From positions 915,894,979-915,958,978 of the forward strand of contig CM062815.1 of the NCBI GenBank assembly GCA_031772625.1: 64,000 bases of DNA, written 5' to 3'. A program made the translations under genes and the position numbers. The DNA comes from Pinus tabuliformis (lineage: Eukaryota > Streptophyta > Pinopsida > Pinales > Pinaceae). Of this stretch, positions 49,089 through 60,047 are shown piece after piece. Below the pieces are notes generated by a model, which saw only the letters and a list, made by a program, of their open reading frames with translations, was not told the origin of the DNA and did no database searches. The stretch's first letter is position 1; each line of letters starts with the position of its first letter.

Positions 49089-49106
49089 TGGCGACTCCTC
49101 TGGGGA
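49089..49106 (+). other. TAT1 primer binding site
   Basis: TGGCGACTCCTCTGGGGA begins three bases after the LTR. This is the TGGCGACTC type used by Tat/Ogre-like elements. I could not verify which tRNA it matches. Confidence 0.75.
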
Positions 49107-50890
49107 ATCCCAATCCTTTTTTCTGTCTTGGATTTCATGATTTGGTGAGAACTTTTCTAGTTCCACTTTTTCCCTTTGGTTCTATTTCTTTTATCCTGCT
49201 TACTGGTCTAAGTCTAAAATTCATAGTAGCAGATCTGGTCCCTGTTTAAAAAAACAAAAATAAAAAAAATCGTTAGCTACCTCGATCAGCGTGCTTAATC
49301 CGCTGACAGTTGCGCTAACAAGTGCGAGTTGTTGAGAAACAGTCATGCCGATCAGCCTTTGGAACTTGTTGACAGTTAGGCAGTCACGTCGATGCCTGTA
49401 AGTGAAGATTAGGACTTAACCCCAATCTTGGCCAGTGTGTTCTGCTCTTGTAGTTTTGACCTCGTAAGCTTTTTGACCATTTTCTCCCTGATTAGAAAGC
49501 TACTTTTCATTTGGTTTTGTTTGCTTGTTGGCTTGTCATCTTCCTACTTGATTTATTGAGTCATTGAGTGGCCAGCGACACTAGGGCATCTAGTTGGTCA
49601 TTCATTCAGTAGTTTGTGAACTCACTAAGTCAAGTTGTAGGTGTGCTTACTCTTTTCATTTTGTTTTTGGTCCTTTTTATGACTTTGACCTCTTTTTGTG
49701 CAAGTTTGAAAAGTTTCATTTGCTTGACTCAATGCTTCTTTTCCAGCATAGATTACATTGTTGGTCTTGTGTTTGGTAAAGTCAGTGTTTCATTGATCTG
49801 AATGAACTTCTCTTTTCATTTTTTCATCTGCTTGAAGAGCTTAATTTCTCAAAAAAAAAATTCACTGAAAGATTATATGCGAAAAGTTTGTTTCATTGTT
49901 TCATGAAAAAGTATGAAATTCTAGCTTGTTGCATAATTATGTTGTGATAATTTACATCTTTAAAAGACTAGAATAGAATCAACATTTGAAAAAGGAAGAG
50001 AATTGTTGTTTTTGAAAGGACTAATAGATAAGTGCTTGTCAAGAAATTAAGAATTGGAATGCATTTTTCATTAGTTTATTTTTTGAAAAAGTAAGGTAGT
50101 GAAATATCATTTCGTTTTCAGTTGCTTGATTGTTTGCATTTGATTGAGTAGTTTCTACCCTATCTAGTGTAGGCATTTCATCGAATTGAAAGGGTCTTAT
50201 CTCATTTAGTTGCATTTGATGTTTTTTGAGTAGCACCGTTAAGACTTGAAAACTAAAACTTAACTCAAGATCAGCTTTAAAATGAATTCAATTAACCTAA
50301 GGTTCAGACATTAATGATCATATCTAGAAGGTCTAGGCTAGAGACGTGTTCTGACATCTTTAAACCTAGATGCTGTCGTTAACTTCGACATTAGACAACG
50401 ATAGTACGGATTTGTGTTCCCCATACCATCGAGTATATAACGGGAGACCCCACTAGGATACAATCCTTTATCCTTAGGAAGCCGAGTCGGCCACCTTGCG
50501 AACGTGATACACTGAACACAACATTTGGGGAGATTTCCTTCTCATACTTCTTGGTTCGCCAAGAGGTATTCTGCAATTCATGGTTGCTTGGTAATCTTGT
50601 TTACCTAGATCATCCAGAGTAGTCATTTGATCTTTTTGACTCATTAAACTTAAAATATCATTCAAGCACTTGTCCTCTTGAGCTCGTTTCCAATCGAAAG
50701 TGATAGAGTCATCTTTGTTTCTTTCTCGACTCTTAAAAAATGAAAGAGCATTAGTCTTTTATGCATCTTAATAATTGATTTCCCATGATCCAAAACACCC
50801 TGTTAGTCTTTTTGAGACCAAATCGTGAGTTTCCTTAAAAGAAAATTTTAAAGCCTTGAAGTTATTTGTTCCATCGACTAAGACAAGGTC
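49107..50890. other. TAT1 leader
   Basis: About 1.8 kb lie between the primer site and gag. Short plus-strand frames at 49594-49801 are not recognisable. Words of the type GACTCATTAAAC (50638) and CGACTCTTAAA (50728) echo a motif repeated in the 3' part of the element (58390-58857). Confidence 0.5.
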
Positions 50891-50893
50891 ATT

Positions 50894-53800
50894 GTGGCTG
50901 AACCATCTGGTTCACCCAATTCCTCTTCCTCTCCTCCGTCTGAAAGATTGTCTGAGGAGCCATTTCCTGAGTTACCAGAGTCACTTGAGGACCAAAATGT
51001 TGAACTCGCAATTGTTTTGAGTGTTCAACAATTGTCATCTCGTCCTCCGCCTACTTTTGATACTGGGTCATCTGCTGATCTTGGCCCGAAATCTCTGGAC
51101 AACCCCATTTGAACTCCAGAGAAGTCGCCGACCACTGACAGTCAGCTTGGAATAGTTATCTATCCTCTGAACCTTCTGTTTGACGCTGTTGAGATATCAC
51201 CGCAGCATACCTACTGTCCGTATGACTAACTGGGTGTTCCTTTGGAACTATCCCCCAATACTCGTTCAACCATTCGTCGTCATTTGTTTTCAAACATGGA
51301 ACTTGAAGGCGATGCTCCAATCACATCTTCGAATGAGTCCGAAGTTTCTAATCCACACACTGTTGAGGGGGAAGAATTGCAATTGTAGTTTCCTCCCAAG
51401 GGCTTCCCTTTTTCACAAGGTATTCCCGCTCGTTTTCCACCCAACTATGTGTATTTGGTGCACTTGGTTTTAGGTACACCTAGTGCCTCATCACTTTAGC
51501 ATAATCCTATATGGGCGTCAGGCATTAGGCCTACATCAGCTTCATTCGTTATGAAAATGACTTCCCAATAGGTTTTCACTTTAGTCCTAGTGCAACCCAT
51601 CATTCCAAATACTCTTGTATCATCGATCTCAGTTACTCGTCAGACACAACCGACAGTTTCAAAGATTATCTCTGAGAGTTCCTCCATCCCGCTAGTCAGT
51701 GGCTAGATTGTGCCACTGCCTAGGGGGCAGAACCTGAATGTTTCTATGGTGTCAGGTGCCACTAATGTGAGCGGCTCACAAGTTCACATGTTTGGTATAA
51801 ACCAACCATCTTCTGGTATTATTTATAACCCTACTGATCCTAGTGGATAAAGCAATATCCAGTACCAACAGGTTCAGAATCCTGTTGGTCCATCTGGATC
51901 GAGCAATGTTCAGTATCCACAGCCCTATGGGGCTCATGTCCAATACCAAAATCCTTACATTCCATATGGCTCTCAAGGATTGGTTAATCAACCTTACACC
52001 CTCCAATCTAGGCAGTACATCCAGCCTGGCTATGGCCAGATTCAGTTTGGCAATTTCCTGGGCACTGTTCAAGTACCCTTGCAATAATAAGGACAACCTC
52101 TACAACAACAAGGGTAGCTTTTGTTACCGCAAGGGCAACCTTTTTTGCAGCAAGGGCTCTCTGCACAACAGCAAGGGCAAATTATCCCGCAGTAAGGTCA
52201 CCTACAACAACCGCAAGGTCAATCCTTACAACAGTTGTAGCAAGCCGCGTAGCAGCAGATGCAATATGCTCCGCACACCTCTCAACCCATGTCCTCGCAG
52301 GGCCAACCTCTATAGACCTAGGGACAAATTTTGCAACCGCAAGGTCAACCCTTGCAGGGGTAGGTTCAAGGTTAAGTCCTACAGTAGCAAGCCCAAAATC
52401 CTCATGTCCTAGGTCAACAGGTTCAGAATCCTGCCAGCCAAGGGCATCAGGTACAAAATCCCTACGTCCAAGGGCAACAAGTGTATCAACCTTATGCCTA
52501 AGGACTGCAAGTCCATAATCCTCTTGTTCGGGGACAACAGGTTCATCAGCCATATGTTCAAGGACAACAGGTTCCATATCCATATGTCCAAGGTCAACAG
52601 GCTCAACAAACTTTTAACCCCTACATTGCTTATCAACAACCTATGCCTAGAAATTTCCAAGGTATTCAAGGTCAAAATCATCCCTATGGTCAAGGTAATC
52701 CGCAATGGGGGCAGACTCAAATGCCATATGGAAAAAAATCCCCCACTATGGGACCAAAATCCTTACCAGCAGGGATGGGCTCCTCCCTATGGGCCTACTT
52801 ATCGACCTCCCATGCCTTTTAACACCCAATTACCTTTCTTGGCTACCCTCGAGTTGTCAGATGTATCACGCCTTACGAATGATTTGATCCTTCATTCACC
52901 GTACTAGCCTCTGGTGTCATCCAAGATACCAAGTGATTGCCCAAAGTTCAATGGAAAAGCTAAAGAAGATCCTCAAGCCCATGTGATAAAATATCACCTC
53001 TGGTGTTAGTCGAACTCATAGGTGGATGATTACATTCGTCTTTGTCTTTTCCAACGAACCCTCATGGGTAATGCAGTGAAATGGTACATCGAGTTACCTC
53101 GAAGTACTTACCATGAATTTAACTCGTTAGCCATGGCTTTCCTCACGCATTTTCAGTTGCCGATTCACTATGAAACTGACACCTATTGGCTCACATCGCT
53201 TAACCAAGATATTGCAATGCACATATCTAATCACATCCATGAATGGAGACGTAGGCATCGCCTAATCAAATTCGAGATTGCTGATCAATTTCTCACTAAA
53301 CGGTTTACCAAATCATTCATAGCCCTAATTGCTCACGATATAGCTATGGGTGGATGCATCACTAAAGAGCAGGCCATCACTCGTGCCCAGTACTTGGATC
53401 TGGTTTACTCTCATTTTGGCACTTTGTACGAGTTATTACCAAATTCTCCATGACCATCATATGATCCCGCAACATCAAAGTCACCAGCTGTTCCTCATGT
53501 TGATGGAGTTATTGGTTTAGTATCCCAGACCCTTGCTAAAACTTCTTCCAAACAAAAGTTGTTCTCAAATGCTACTCCTAATAGTTCATCTCAAAATCCA
53601 CCTATCCCTGGTAAAACCTCAGAGGTCCATGCTGTCTAGTCTAACGCAGTAGACAAATCCTCAAAAGGAAAAAAGAAAGGCAAAGGCAAAGCTAAAGCTG
53701 ATGCCCTGAAAGAAGGTCCTCCCAAATTGTTTGCTGGTGAATCTTCACAATGGAAACCTAAGTATCCCTACCTCATTTGCGAGGAAAATCACTACACTAA

Positions 53801-53900
53801 GGATGTCCTCGACGATCTGAAGTTAGTCACCTACTCAAAGGGACCCCTATTGTCCTCAAAGAGTTGTTTCCATCTCAGCAGACCCAAATGGTAGACCAAC
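50894..53900 (+). pseudogene. TAT1 gag region (fossil)
   Basis: It opens with a Ser/Pro/Glu-rich segment (50894-51112), followed by a long Gln/Gly/Pro-rich repeat tract (about 52080-52720). The capsid domain is at about 53022-53453, with FQRTLMGNAVKWYIELP and ITRAQYLDLVYSHFGTLYE, the pattern of gypsy gag proteins of the Tat/Ogre type. A decayed knuckle-like ICEENHYTKDV lies near 53775. Gag would form the particle that packages the RNA. It is broken, with several breaks. Confidence 0.75.
52080..52720 (+). repeat. Gln/Gly-rich tandem repeats in TAT1 gag
   Basis: The DNA word CAAGGNCAACAG or CAAGGGCAAC recurs about 20 times. In the stretch 52415-52610 it settles into a unit of about 30 bp coding roughly ten residues around QGQQV. 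Such low-complexity tracts grow and shrink by slippage. Confidence 0.7.
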
Positions 53901-54230
53901 CCTGATCTGATTCCTCTTGATCTCGAGTGTTCATGATGAGCACGCCTATTAATGTGGCTACCCAATTGAAAGACTATCAAAATCCAGCTTCGGTAGCTAG
54001 GAAAGAGAAAGAAGTTGCACCTTTTTCTTCTACCCCAAGTTCCGGCCCTCTACAAATTGAGTGCCCTAACCCTGATTCCACTATGCGGCCACCCTCACGA
54101 GGTGTACTATGGAAATCCTCGTATAATCCCAATGCCCGAGCTGCTCAGCACTACAATATTGTTGAGGATTTGGCTCAAGCGCCGTTAGCCATGTCAGCTC
54201 TCAAGGTACTCCAAAGCTGCCCATTGCAGC

Positions 54231-54556
54231 GGAAATATAAGGAAAATTTTAAGGATGGAAAAATTTCTTGAAGTTTAAAAACATTGGCGAATCTCACTAA
54301 TCCCTAATATGCAAACTATAAAATGTTTATTGATATATTTGTAAAATTATTCAAATTTATAATGATTTTATATATATCCTCTATAAAATGTTGGCGATTT
54401 TTAAGGTAAAATAATTTTATATTCTAAAATTTGGGCGAATCGTCTTTTATAAAATTGGAAATTGGCGAATCTTTTTTTTGGAAAAATCATGGAAAATTAG
54501 CCCACTGGGCGAACATTAGCCCCTAAAATTTTCCATGGAAATATTTGTTGTCAACT
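54231..54556. other. AT-rich island with GGCGAAT words inside TAT1
   Basis: A block of about 325 bp, far richer in A+T than its neighbours, separates gag from protease. GGCGAA or GGCGAT occurs five times. The ends carry GGAAAATTTTA at about 54241 and its complement TAAAATTTTCC at about 54525-54535, so it may be a small inserted foldback element. No coding is supported. Confidence 0.45.
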
Positions 54557-54639
54557 ATCGGGGGAATTGATCCCACCAATTCCAATTTGATATGTTTTGA
54601 TCTAGAGAGCCATGTTCCATAGCTCCCTCATTAGATTTC

Positions 54640-55611
54640 CTTTCTTATTCAGGTAATCATCAATGAGAAGACCATCCATGGCACTATCATCGATGAGGAT
54701 GCTTCCACCTGCATCATGTCAACCGCATGTTGGGAGGCTATTGGTTCCCCTACATTGAATAGTCTTCGACGACTTTGGAAGCTTTCAATGGGCATGATTT
54801 GTGACCCTTCGGTGTCTTACCTAACCTTTCCATCACCTTGGAAGGCAAGATAGTGCAAGTTGAAGTACAAATTGCTGATGCCAATTTCAATTATAATATT
54901 CTACTCGGTCAAAGTTGGACTCATGCCATGCATGCCATGGCCTCCTCTTTGTTTCGCGTGATCCGTTTTCCCCATCAAAGGAAAATTGTCACCGTCAATC
55001 AGCTATCTTTCTTTTCCTCTTCCTCCTCAGATGGCAATGTTCTGTACGTCAAGCACTCTGGTGCTCCCTATGAGAGTGTTGGGGTAGGTCTCTTCAAAAA
55101 TTCTACCTTAATGGGAATTTTTCCACTCCCACCTCCTCATGTTGCCTCTATCAACATGATCTCGCTCAAATATAATGCCTGGGTCATACCTACAATAGAT
55201 CTTGTTGATACTTGCAGCAAGGTTATGCCGCTTAGTCCAACCAAATTCAATTATGTGGAAATTGTTTCGGCTTCAAACTCTACATCCTCTGGTTCTCATA
55301 TGTTGAATACCTCTCTTGATATGTACCCTCAATCCCCTTGGCTTGGCACTTTGGAATCATTTGATCCCTTAGCCAAGACCTTCCTTGTTGATGAAGGTAT
55401 CATGGAAATCATGTCTTTCGAGGAACCACCATGGATTGATACTCATCATCACTCCTCATTCCTACCTCGCTCGATAGTCATGTCTACCATTTTCGAAGAG
55501 TCCTCTTCTTCGTTGCTTATTGATGTGTCAGTTTATCTTGACATAATCAAGATATTTCAATTGAGGGCACCTTTATCCCTTCATGGATTAAGGATTTTTT
55601 ACCCTACCTGA
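54640..55611 (+). pseudogene. TAT1 protease region (fossil)
   Basis: A block near 54690-54740 reads DEDASTCIMSTACWEAIG, the retropepsin-like pattern shared with H1 (DERATTCIMSKKIW). The frame 54838-55611 (257 codons) continues with NILLGQSWTHAM and FRVIRFPHQRKIV, matching the H1 frame at 39892-39479. This places the two elements in one family. The C-terminal half is acidic and not recognised. It is a fossil, with a few breaks. Confidence 0.65.
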
Positions 55612-55931
55612 GTTTTCACCAGTTTCTATCTAACTCGTAACCCTCCCTCGCCCAAGGGGCTTGGGGGCAAAGCCTTATATGAGTTCTACTCTATTATTTG
55701 GCTGAGTCGATGCTTACTCGTCATGGCAACAGTAAAACTCCGATTTTCATATTTTTTGATTGATTACCCGAGTCCCAGCATGGATTCCCACAAAAAGTAC
55801 TATGCCTAGGTCATCTTGCATGGTTACTTATGTACATTATTGTGTGATTCATTTGTTTACAGCGTGGTTTTGTGTGATAGTTTTCAAACAACTTTCCTAT
55901 TTACTATGCTTTTCTTGCTTTGTAGGGGTCT

Positions 55932-56345
55932 GTGACTCCTGATGTTGGTTTCACTGATGGTGCTTGCCGTAGTACCTGGAACCTATCATCCATGACATGG
56001 GCTATTTATGACCCTAACGATGAGTTGATTGACCTTCAAAGTATCTACCTAGGTCACACAACCAACAACATTGCTGAATACAGTATGGTCATCGAATTTT
56101 TGTCAGAAGCCATCACTCCAGGCATCAAAGAATTGGTTGTCAACCTCGATTCACAGCTTGTCATCCTTCAACTCAACAGGCAATATTCCATCAGGAACCC
56201 TCAAATATTGATAATGTATCTTCGTATCCATCTATTGGAAAGGAATTTTGATTATATTACATATCATCATATTCCTAGATGCATGAATACATTAATAGAT
56301 GCATTAGCTAATGACGTGTTGGATAGACATTTACGAAACATGTAA
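55932..56345 (+). pseudogene. TAT1 archaeal-type RNase H domain (fossil)
   Basis: The frame of 137 codons shows the RNase H fold motifs in order: FTDGAC (first Asp), NNIAEYSMVIEFLSEA (Glu helix), LDSQLVILQLN (second Asp) and a final HHIPRCMNTLIDALAND with His/Asn-Asp. The NNIAEY and DSQLVI pattern is that of the archaeal-like RNase H carried by Tat/Ogre elements, and it is unlike the usual gypsy RNase H. It would degrade the RNA strand during reverse transcription. A host RNase H-like gene fragment is less likely, given its place between the two TAT1 LTRs. Confidence 0.8.
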
Positions 56346-56388
56346 AAAATAAGACAAACCATTTGGACCATAATAGATAGGAAAATAC

Positions 56389-56390
<2 letters not shown>

Positions 56391-56434
<44 letters not shown>
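56391..56434. repeat. (CA)22 microsatellite
   Basis: An uninterrupted CA dinucleotide run of 44 bp, followed by TATATG. It lies just past the RNase H region of TAT1. Confidence 0.98.
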
Positions 56435-56439
<5 letters not shown>

Positions 56440-56569
56440 GGTGACAATGTTTGATACATCAGAAACCCAAAAAATAATATGTGTGTCTAAAATAACATTG
56501 GCGGATCGCAGGCCTCATACATCTGTGGCACACAGGCCTCAAAAAATATGTAAGTGCTCGACCTAGGAA

Positions 56570-57780
56570 CTAATCCACATGGTGATCATGGTAGCATGAG
56601 ACAGCTTGTGCAACATGACTCAGTAATCGGTGGATCCGATCTAAGACTCCCACTGTGTGTCTCTGGTACCAATGGGGAATGTCTCCTATCCAAGCATACT
56701 CCAGGATACCATAAGTTAATCCCTCAAGGTTCCTTGCGATCTCCTCCTTGTTGTCACTCCCTTCCCAATAAGGGGCGATAGCATCGATAGGGCGGGGGAC
56801 GCACCTGGATATTGGGGACATCCTAGCTGGCCACTCTAGTCCAACATCTACATTAATAAGAGAAATGTTATAAGCACATATATACAAAAAAAAATTAAAA
56901 AATCTCAAAATAAAAAATTTGATTTTTTACCTTTGTCATCAAAGTCCTCTCCATATGGTAAGGGAATGTCTAGATCTCCATGGAAATCAGTGCCGTTGTA
57001 TGGCCAATCCTCTACAATGATCTTCTGTCATCATAGCCATGAAAAGAATGCAGGTCGGTATGACATATGCTGACCCCCAATGATCATGGGCAACAAATGA
57101 CTCTAGCGGGCCATCCGCTTATTGTGTGGCATAGGAGGATCCACCTTAGTTAGCTGATACTAGAAAAATGGTACTTGTTCCAGGAAGAAGGTCACAAGTA
57201 TATATCCGAAGCAAAATTGCTTCACATTCCCCGCCTTGGCTTTGGACAACTGGCGCTTGATGTTCATCTTCATAGCCTCTACCCAGTTGAAGATTGTAGG
57301 AGCTGTGAAATCAATAGCATAAAGGAACTTCGACTTGTTAGTCTCATGTTCTGCCTGGGACCCCACCACTCTATTGAGAGTCAACATAAGCACCCTTAGT
57401 GTCAAATCTCGCACACTGGAAATCTCTATCTTCCCACTATTGGATTTCAGGGCCTCAGGATAGTGTTGGGCAAGCAAGGAATATATTCTTGCCCCAATCG
57501 GATGTGACCCATACAAGTCCATTGGCTCACCTCTGTGAGACAGTCTAGTGATGAATTATATATCTGAAGTTTCCAACTCTGGCTCCTTGTCACCAATGAC
57601 AAAAATATCCCGATTAATGTCCCAAATACTAATCAGCTATAGAAGCAACTCTAACTAGGCCCGCATCCCTGGTGTAAGGAAGAATTTGAGGATCTCGCAA
57701 GCCCTCAAAGCCTCCAGGAAATTAGGGTCATTCATTGCCTGGGTGTCATCATCTTCATGTTCCCGTTCTTTCCAATCCAC
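56570..57780 (-). pseudogene. TAT1 antisense additional reading frame (fossil)
   Basis: The minus strand carries two main coding blocks, 57522-57160 (120 codons) and 56908-56570 (112 codons), with coding-like sequence around them. The first has MDLYGSHPIGARIYSLLAQH, SSVRDLTLRVLMLTLNRVVG, FNWVEAMKMNIKRQLSKAKA and GYILVTFFLEQVPFF. It is preceded by LSHRGEP near 57535. The second has ISRCVPRPIDAIAPYWEG and ILEYAWIGDIPHWYQRHTVG. An antisense frame between pol and the 3' LTR is known in Tat-group elements such as Grande and RIRE2. The protein family is not one I can name, and the function is unknown. It is broken, with a few breaks. Confidence 0.65.
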
Positions 57781-57799
57781 CATTTTTGGTGATTCTGTC

Positions 57800-60035
57800 T
57801 TGCAAAAGCCATTAATTTGAGTCAATAATCATCATTGGCACATAAAATTCAAGTTTAAACAGTCGGTTTTTGAGAAAATAGGGTTTTTCTCTATCCACGG
57901 TGTCGATGCATCTGTTTTAAAAATAGTTGCGTTGATTGGCATGGATGGCTTTGTTAATCACCCTCGGCCGGCGCAACTCCTTGGTCGGAAGTCCCTCCGA
58001 ATGAGGGCAAAAAAGATTTTCAAAAACCTCCTTAAAAATCTAAAAAAGTGGCTAAAAGAAGAAATAAAAAGCATGAAAATGGAGCTCAGGCTTTGGCTAT
58101 TACCTAGAACTGGCGGCTCGTCGATTGACCTCCCGGATCTCCCACAATCTGCATTGGAACAATTAGGGAAAAAGTGAGTAAAAAATCTTCACAGCGAAGG
58201 TAAAATGGTAAATGGTAAAAATATATTTACTTTTCCTCTTTTTATTCATTTTTTCATGAAAATATTAGGTTTTGTAAATATTTTGACCTATTTTGCCTCA
58301 AGGACTCGATAATACACTTTACCTTACTTGTGCAGTGACAAGTGATGGATGTTCGACAATGACGATGAGTCATGTTTTAGCTCTTTTCTCGACTCGTTAA
58401 ACTTATATGAAAAGATTGTCAAGTATTTTTCCCCTCTTTGACTCGTTAAAGAGAATAAAAATGGGGGGTCCTCTTTTAGCTCTTTTCTGACCCTTTAAAA
58501 TTAAAAATATGGTTGTGCCCTTGTCATTTCGAACTCGTTAATCGATGTGAAACGTCATGCACCTAGTATAAGTTCACCCCTTTTTCGAGCTAGGAGGCAT
58601 TATTTACGAAAAAGGTACTCCTTGACTGAAATGGTCAAGCCGTTCTCTCAAGTATTGTTTTCTACCTTTTTGGGCTCAAAAGACACAAATGTATGAAAGG
58701 GACCATGTGGAATTTTCTTTTACGTGTCTTTTTCAAACTCTTTAAACAGGAAAAAGATACCGATTTACACCTTTATCGGGCTCATTATACTATTAAACGA
58801 CATTAGAATCATCACCATGATGAACCTGAGCTTCTCCTTCCTAGGGCTCGTTAAACTTACAGGGTCAGATTCATCTGAAGGATGAACTTACAGTGCAAGC
58901 ATATGATATCCCCTTCAAGCTTGTGATTAAAAAATAATTGGGGTACCTGCTAGAAATGGTGGGAGAAAATTTGGAAATCTATCAGTCATTCAGCAGCTCA
59001 CTCTTGAACATGACACTTTTTGCTTCATGTCAGGTTGGGACATCCTCCTTTGTATCGATGACCTTCCTGAGTTTGGGCCATTTATTTTTTCCTTCCATTC
59101 GATCTCTACCACATCATCATGACCACTGATCATATGGATACAAAAGCTGCCAAACTTCCAGTTGTGTCGCTTGTATGTTCAATATTTGTCCTTCTGCAGT
59201 TACACTTACCCCTGATTCTCTGTATCATCCAAAATCATTTTTCATCCTCTCATCTCGTTTCGATGATGTGGGATTCATTATGGCCCTCCTTTGACATGGT
59301 CACTCTCTGTCGAATTCAACTCATTATCTAGGAAGTTGACCGAGAGACTCCCTTCCAGTACCTTATATCTTGCATTCCCTAATGGCAAGCTCTTCACACT
59401 TGATGACAATTTCACATCATTGGCTTTCGATCGGGTGATTTCGTGGATGTTTGACTTCAGTTCCTGTATTCACATTCCGTGAATTGTGTTGATAGTACCT
59501 TGATGGCCATTGTCATTATTGGTGGTTTCTCTCACGCTTGTTAATAGTTTACATCATTGATTGGTAATCAAGTAACTTTCTAGCATGTTTGACATCAACA
59601 CAACTATTCGCATTCTAGGATTTGTACGTTGATTGGGCCATGTTGGAGCGTAAGACCCTGGACTCAGATCACAAAAGTCTAGGTTGTGAAGTGATGTGAC
59701 ATGGTGATGATGATATGCATGTCTCTTTCAAATGGTTGACTGTGACTAGACCATGAGTTATCATATGTGATCCTTCTCATTATTGGATGGTTGTGACCAT
59801 ACCTTGGTTTCGTGATGATCCTCTTTGATGGATGGCTGCACCCATACCTAGATCCATTTACATGATCATTCTCTGGATGGCTGCGTTCATGCCATGATTC
59901 ATGTATCATTTGACAAAGATCTCAGTTTATGTATATGTATCTGTACTTTCTTGCAGGTTTTCCATCGGTAGACTACGGTTCCCCGCCTTGATTTAAAAAT
60001 CATTTCATTCCTCACTCTAGCTCGGCCTTCACGCT
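57800..60035. other. TAT1 3' non-coding region with degenerate repeats
   Basis: No coding is supported. Between 58390 and 58857 the word GACTCGTTAAA and close variants recurs about six times (58391, 58440, 58531, 58735, 58846). From 59731 to 59910 there are about four decayed units of 45-50 bp with the core TGGATGGCTGCACCCATACC. Long untranslated 3' regions are normal in Tat/Ogre elements. Confidence 0.55.
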
Positions 60036-60047
60036 TTAGGGGGCATC
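60036..60047 (+). other. TAT1 polypurine tract
   Basis: TTAGGGGGCATC lies directly before the 3' LTR. Its G-rich core matches the expected plus-strand primer site. Confidence 0.65.

Noticed and set aside
51776-52720. Overlapping frames on both strands rich in Asn/Lys/Ser or Leu/Asp
   Set aside because: They are shadow frames of the CAAGGNCAA repeat tract in TAT1 gag.
56391-56434. CA run as a Z-DNA or promoter element
   Set aside because: A plain microsatellite explains it; no promoter motif is placed to use it.
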